From CAZTDU01 sp050248795 (GTDB lineage: Bacteria > Pseudomonadota > Gammaproteobacteria > Burkholderiales > SG8-39), in NCBI GenBank assembly GCA_050248795.1, contig JBFWRS010000047.1, forward strand, positions 1-24,747: a stretch of DNA of 24,747 nucleotides, given 5' to 3'. The notes below the pieces were generated by a model. That model made no database searches. It was not told where the DNA came from and worked only from the letters and a program-made list of their open reading frames with translations. Positions 23,510-24,747 of this stretch are shown one piece after another. Each line of letters opens with the position of its first letter. Position 1 is the first letter of the stretch. The position numbers and the translations under genes are program-made.

Positions 23510-23807
23510 AAACTATCGTCAGGTTTGCCAGGTACTGCTCGTACTCGTCGACGCAGGCACTGATCGCCCCCGCGTCCGATGCCTTGGCCGCATCCTCGAC
23601 GCGCTTGCCGATCTCTGACACGAAGGCAAAGCCGTACGAATTGCCCACGCCCTTCATGCGGTGCCCGAGCTGGCGCAACTGCTCGAAGTCCCCTGCCGAC
23701 ACCGCCGCGCGCAGCGAATCCACTTCCTTGGCACGGTTCTTCATGAACACCGGTATGAGGTCTTCGAGGTCCTTCGCTACCTTGACTGTCTGCGCTTCCT
23801 GCGACAT
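23502..23807 (-). CDS. Stand-alone histidine phosphotransfer (Hpt) protein
   Basis: This 101-residue, mostly helical protein contains the Hpt signature HRMKGVGNSYGF, with H49 as the phosphorylated histidine. Hpt proteins carry phosphate between receiver domains. Its three neighbours include two receiver-output proteins directly downstream and a stand-alone receiver on the other strand. The ATG at 23807 has GGAG 8 bases upstream; a GTG three codons earlier is a poorer choice because it overlaps that site. It is the first gene of a four-gene operon (Hpt, receiver-cyclase, receiver-kinase, HD-GYP) in which every junction overlaps. Confidence 0.9.
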   Translation of the reverse strand: MSQEAQTVKVAKDLEDLIPVFMKNRAKEVDSLRAAVSAGDFEQLRQLGHRMKGVGNSYGFAFVSEIGKRVEDAAKASDAGAISACVDEYEQYLANLTIVYE

Positions 23808-23858
23808 CGAAGTCACTCCGCGTTTGGCTGCGCGCCGGCAGGCGCGGCTGGACCGTTG

Positions 23859-23864
23859 ATTATA
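23859..23864 (-). promoter_or_regulatory. Candidate -10 of the Hpt operon
   Basis: The minus strand reads TATAAT here, 51 bases before the Hpt ATG and in the only gap upstream of the operon. No acceptable -35 lies 15-19 bases further up, so an activator may be needed. A 6-bp stem (TGCCGG 23873-23878 with CCGGCA 23884-23889) covers the place where the -35 would be. Confidence 0.35.
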
Positions 23865-23897
23865 AAGGGGGATGCCGGAATCCCCGGCACGGGCGGA

Positions 23898-23914
23898 TTG
23901 ACAGAGATTGTCAA
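23898..23914. repeat. Perfect palindrome at the end of the lipoprotein gene
   Basis: TTGACA (23898-23903) and TGTCAA (23909-23914) flank GAGAT. It overlaps the lipoprotein stop codon and lies about 34 bases upstream of the Hpt operon -10. It could be a regulator site or a short transcript-end hairpin; there is no U-tract. Confidence 0.4.
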
Positions 23915-24468
23915 CCGGAGCTGCAAGCAGCGACGCCCGACGACCATGCTGCGATCTCGCCGATCAGCCGGTCGGCTGCACGCGCGACCCCTCGTGCGCC
24001 GCTTGCGGCGCTGCCGCCAGCATCGGCTTCGACCACCCGGAAGACCCGTTCTGCAATCCGCCGGGTTCCCGACAGCAGCGCTGCCCTGCCCTCGATGACG
24101 ATGTCGCTCGCCTCCCTGGACGCGAATACCTGTGTGAATTCAGTCACCTCGAACTCGACGCCGCACCTCGCGGCACCATCGGCAGCGGCACGCGAGAAGC
24201 GGCGCTGCAGCAGCACCGCCGGGGTTGCCGCCCAGCGGCTCTGCGAGAACGCGAGCAGCTCGGCTGGATTGCGGAAAGCGAGCCGGTAGAGCATGTCGTT
24301 GGTGTCGAACGGTGCGACCGCGCGCACGCGCAGCCCCTGCAGCCCCGGGAAGCGGGCGGCGGGCGGCTCGATGCCAAGGTCGTAGACACGCGGATTCACG
24401 CCGCCGCCGCCGCTGCCCGCACAGCCGGCAAGCAGGAGCACGAGCACGCCCATCAGCGCGCCCCTCAT
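23911..24468 (-). CDS. ABC-type transport auxiliary lipoprotein (MCE-associated)
   Basis: This 185-residue protein begins with a lipoprotein signal: MRGALMGVLVLLLAGC, with lipobox LAGC and lipidation at C16. The mature sequence starts with a Gly/Ser linker and VYDLGIEPPAAR, typical of the PqiC/ABC_trans_aux outer-membrane lipoproteins, then the strand LQGLRVRAVAPFDTNDMLYRLAFRNP and a WAATP motif also typical of that family. These lipoproteins work with an MCE protein to move lipids between the membranes. The ATG at 24468 overlaps the stop of the MCE gene (ATGA), supporting both the start and the shared function. It is probably the last gene of that operon; a short palindrome lies at its stop. 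Confidence 0.85.
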   Translation of the reverse strand: MRGALMGVLVLLLAGCAGSGGGGVNPRVYDLGIEPPAARFPGLQGLRVRAVAPFDTNDMLYRLAFRNPAELLAFSQSRWAATPAVLLQRRFSRAAADGAARCGVEFEVTEFTQVFASREASDIVIEGRAALLSGTRRIAERVFRVVEADAGGSAASGARGVARAADRLIGEIAAWSSGVAACSSG

Positions 24469-24747
24469 TCGAACCCCGCTTCGCCCGGGCCAGGCCGCGC
24501 CGCCGGCCGTCCCCACAGGACGCTGTCCGGGCGTTGCTCCAGTTCGTAAGCGAGCTTGCCGACGCGCTCGGCGCCCCTTGCCACGGTATCGGCAAGCGCG
24601 GTGGTGCGGGGCAGCGTGTCGCTGCGCACGTCGCCGACCGCGCCGCGCATCTCCTCGGCAAGACTGTTCACGCTTTCGGCGAGCTTGCGCGTGTCGGCGA
24701 TCATCTGCCTCGCCTCCTTCGCCAGCACCGGCAGTTCCTTCGCCGCC
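24465..24747 (-). CDS. MCE (MlaD-like) family protein, C-terminal end only
   Basis: The gene continues past the right edge of the window; about 93 C-terminal residues are visible. They form an amphipathic helical region (LPVLAKEARQMIADTRKLAES onward), then VGKLAYELEQRPDSVLWGR and a Pro/Gly tail ending GPGEAGFE. A helical needle followed by a P-x-SLLWGR-type motif and a PGE-x-GF end is characteristic of MCE proteins of lipid ABC transporters. The MCE domain itself, and the ATPase and permease expected upstream, are outside the window. The stop overlaps the lipoprotein start. The GTG at 24728 is internal, not a start. Confidence 0.8.
   Translation of the reverse strand, partial: AAKELPVLAKEARQMIADTRKLAESVNSLAEEMRGAVGDVRSDTLPRTTALADTVARGAERVGKLAYELEQRPDSVLWGRPAARPGPGEAGFE

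Overview
The window is high-GC, densely packed bacterial chromosome. Gene content and signals point to a betaproteobacterium: a LexA with a CTG-N10-CAG operator, a RutE-type nitroreductase, a PncB, a Liv-type ABC transporter, and an MCE protein with its auxiliary lipoprotein. I infer a Burkholderiales-, Rhodocyclales- or Nitrosomonadales-like host; no rRNA or other phylogenetic marker is present to settle this. I see no tRNA, rRNA, CRISPR array, insertion sequence or phage gene. No stretch over 300 bases lacks a gene; the largest gaps are about 100 bases and hold promoters.

Region 1 (1-8385). A 5'-truncated GltD-like/PyrK-like fusion flavoprotein runs convergently into a CDF metal exporter. 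A secreted thioredoxin-like protein is then translationally coupled to a branched-chain/amide-type ABC uptake operon: binding protein, a fused LivH-LivM permease, LivG and LivF. A GC-rich hairpin separates the binding protein from the permease.

Region 2 (8386-11780, minus strand). A tight four-gene unit encodes a PhzF-like isomerase, a four-helix membrane protein, a C45-type Ntn-hydrolase and an exported glycerophosphodiester phosphodiesterase.

Region 3 (11879-16868). Metabolic genes lie in convergent and divergent pairs: an SDR with Phe in place of the catalytic Tyr, a RutE-like reductase, a CoA-transferase-family protein without the usual Glu, an MFS transporter, and pncB.

Region 4 (16878-23864). 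This is the most interesting part. lexA, with a clear promoter and SOS box, is followed by a membrane PAS histidine kinase and a stand-alone receiver. Converging on these from the other strand is an overlapping four-gene operon: Hpt, receiver-cyclase, receiver-Ser/Thr kinase and a degenerate HD-GYP protein. Together they contain every part of a His-Asp-His-Asp phosphorelay, with two different receiver-controlled outputs and a probably inactive HD-GYP protein. The cyclase has atypical base-selecting residues.

Region 5 (23911-24747, minus strand). An auxiliary lipoprotein and the C-terminal end of an MCE (MlaD-like) protein form the tail of a lipid-transport operon that continues outside the window.
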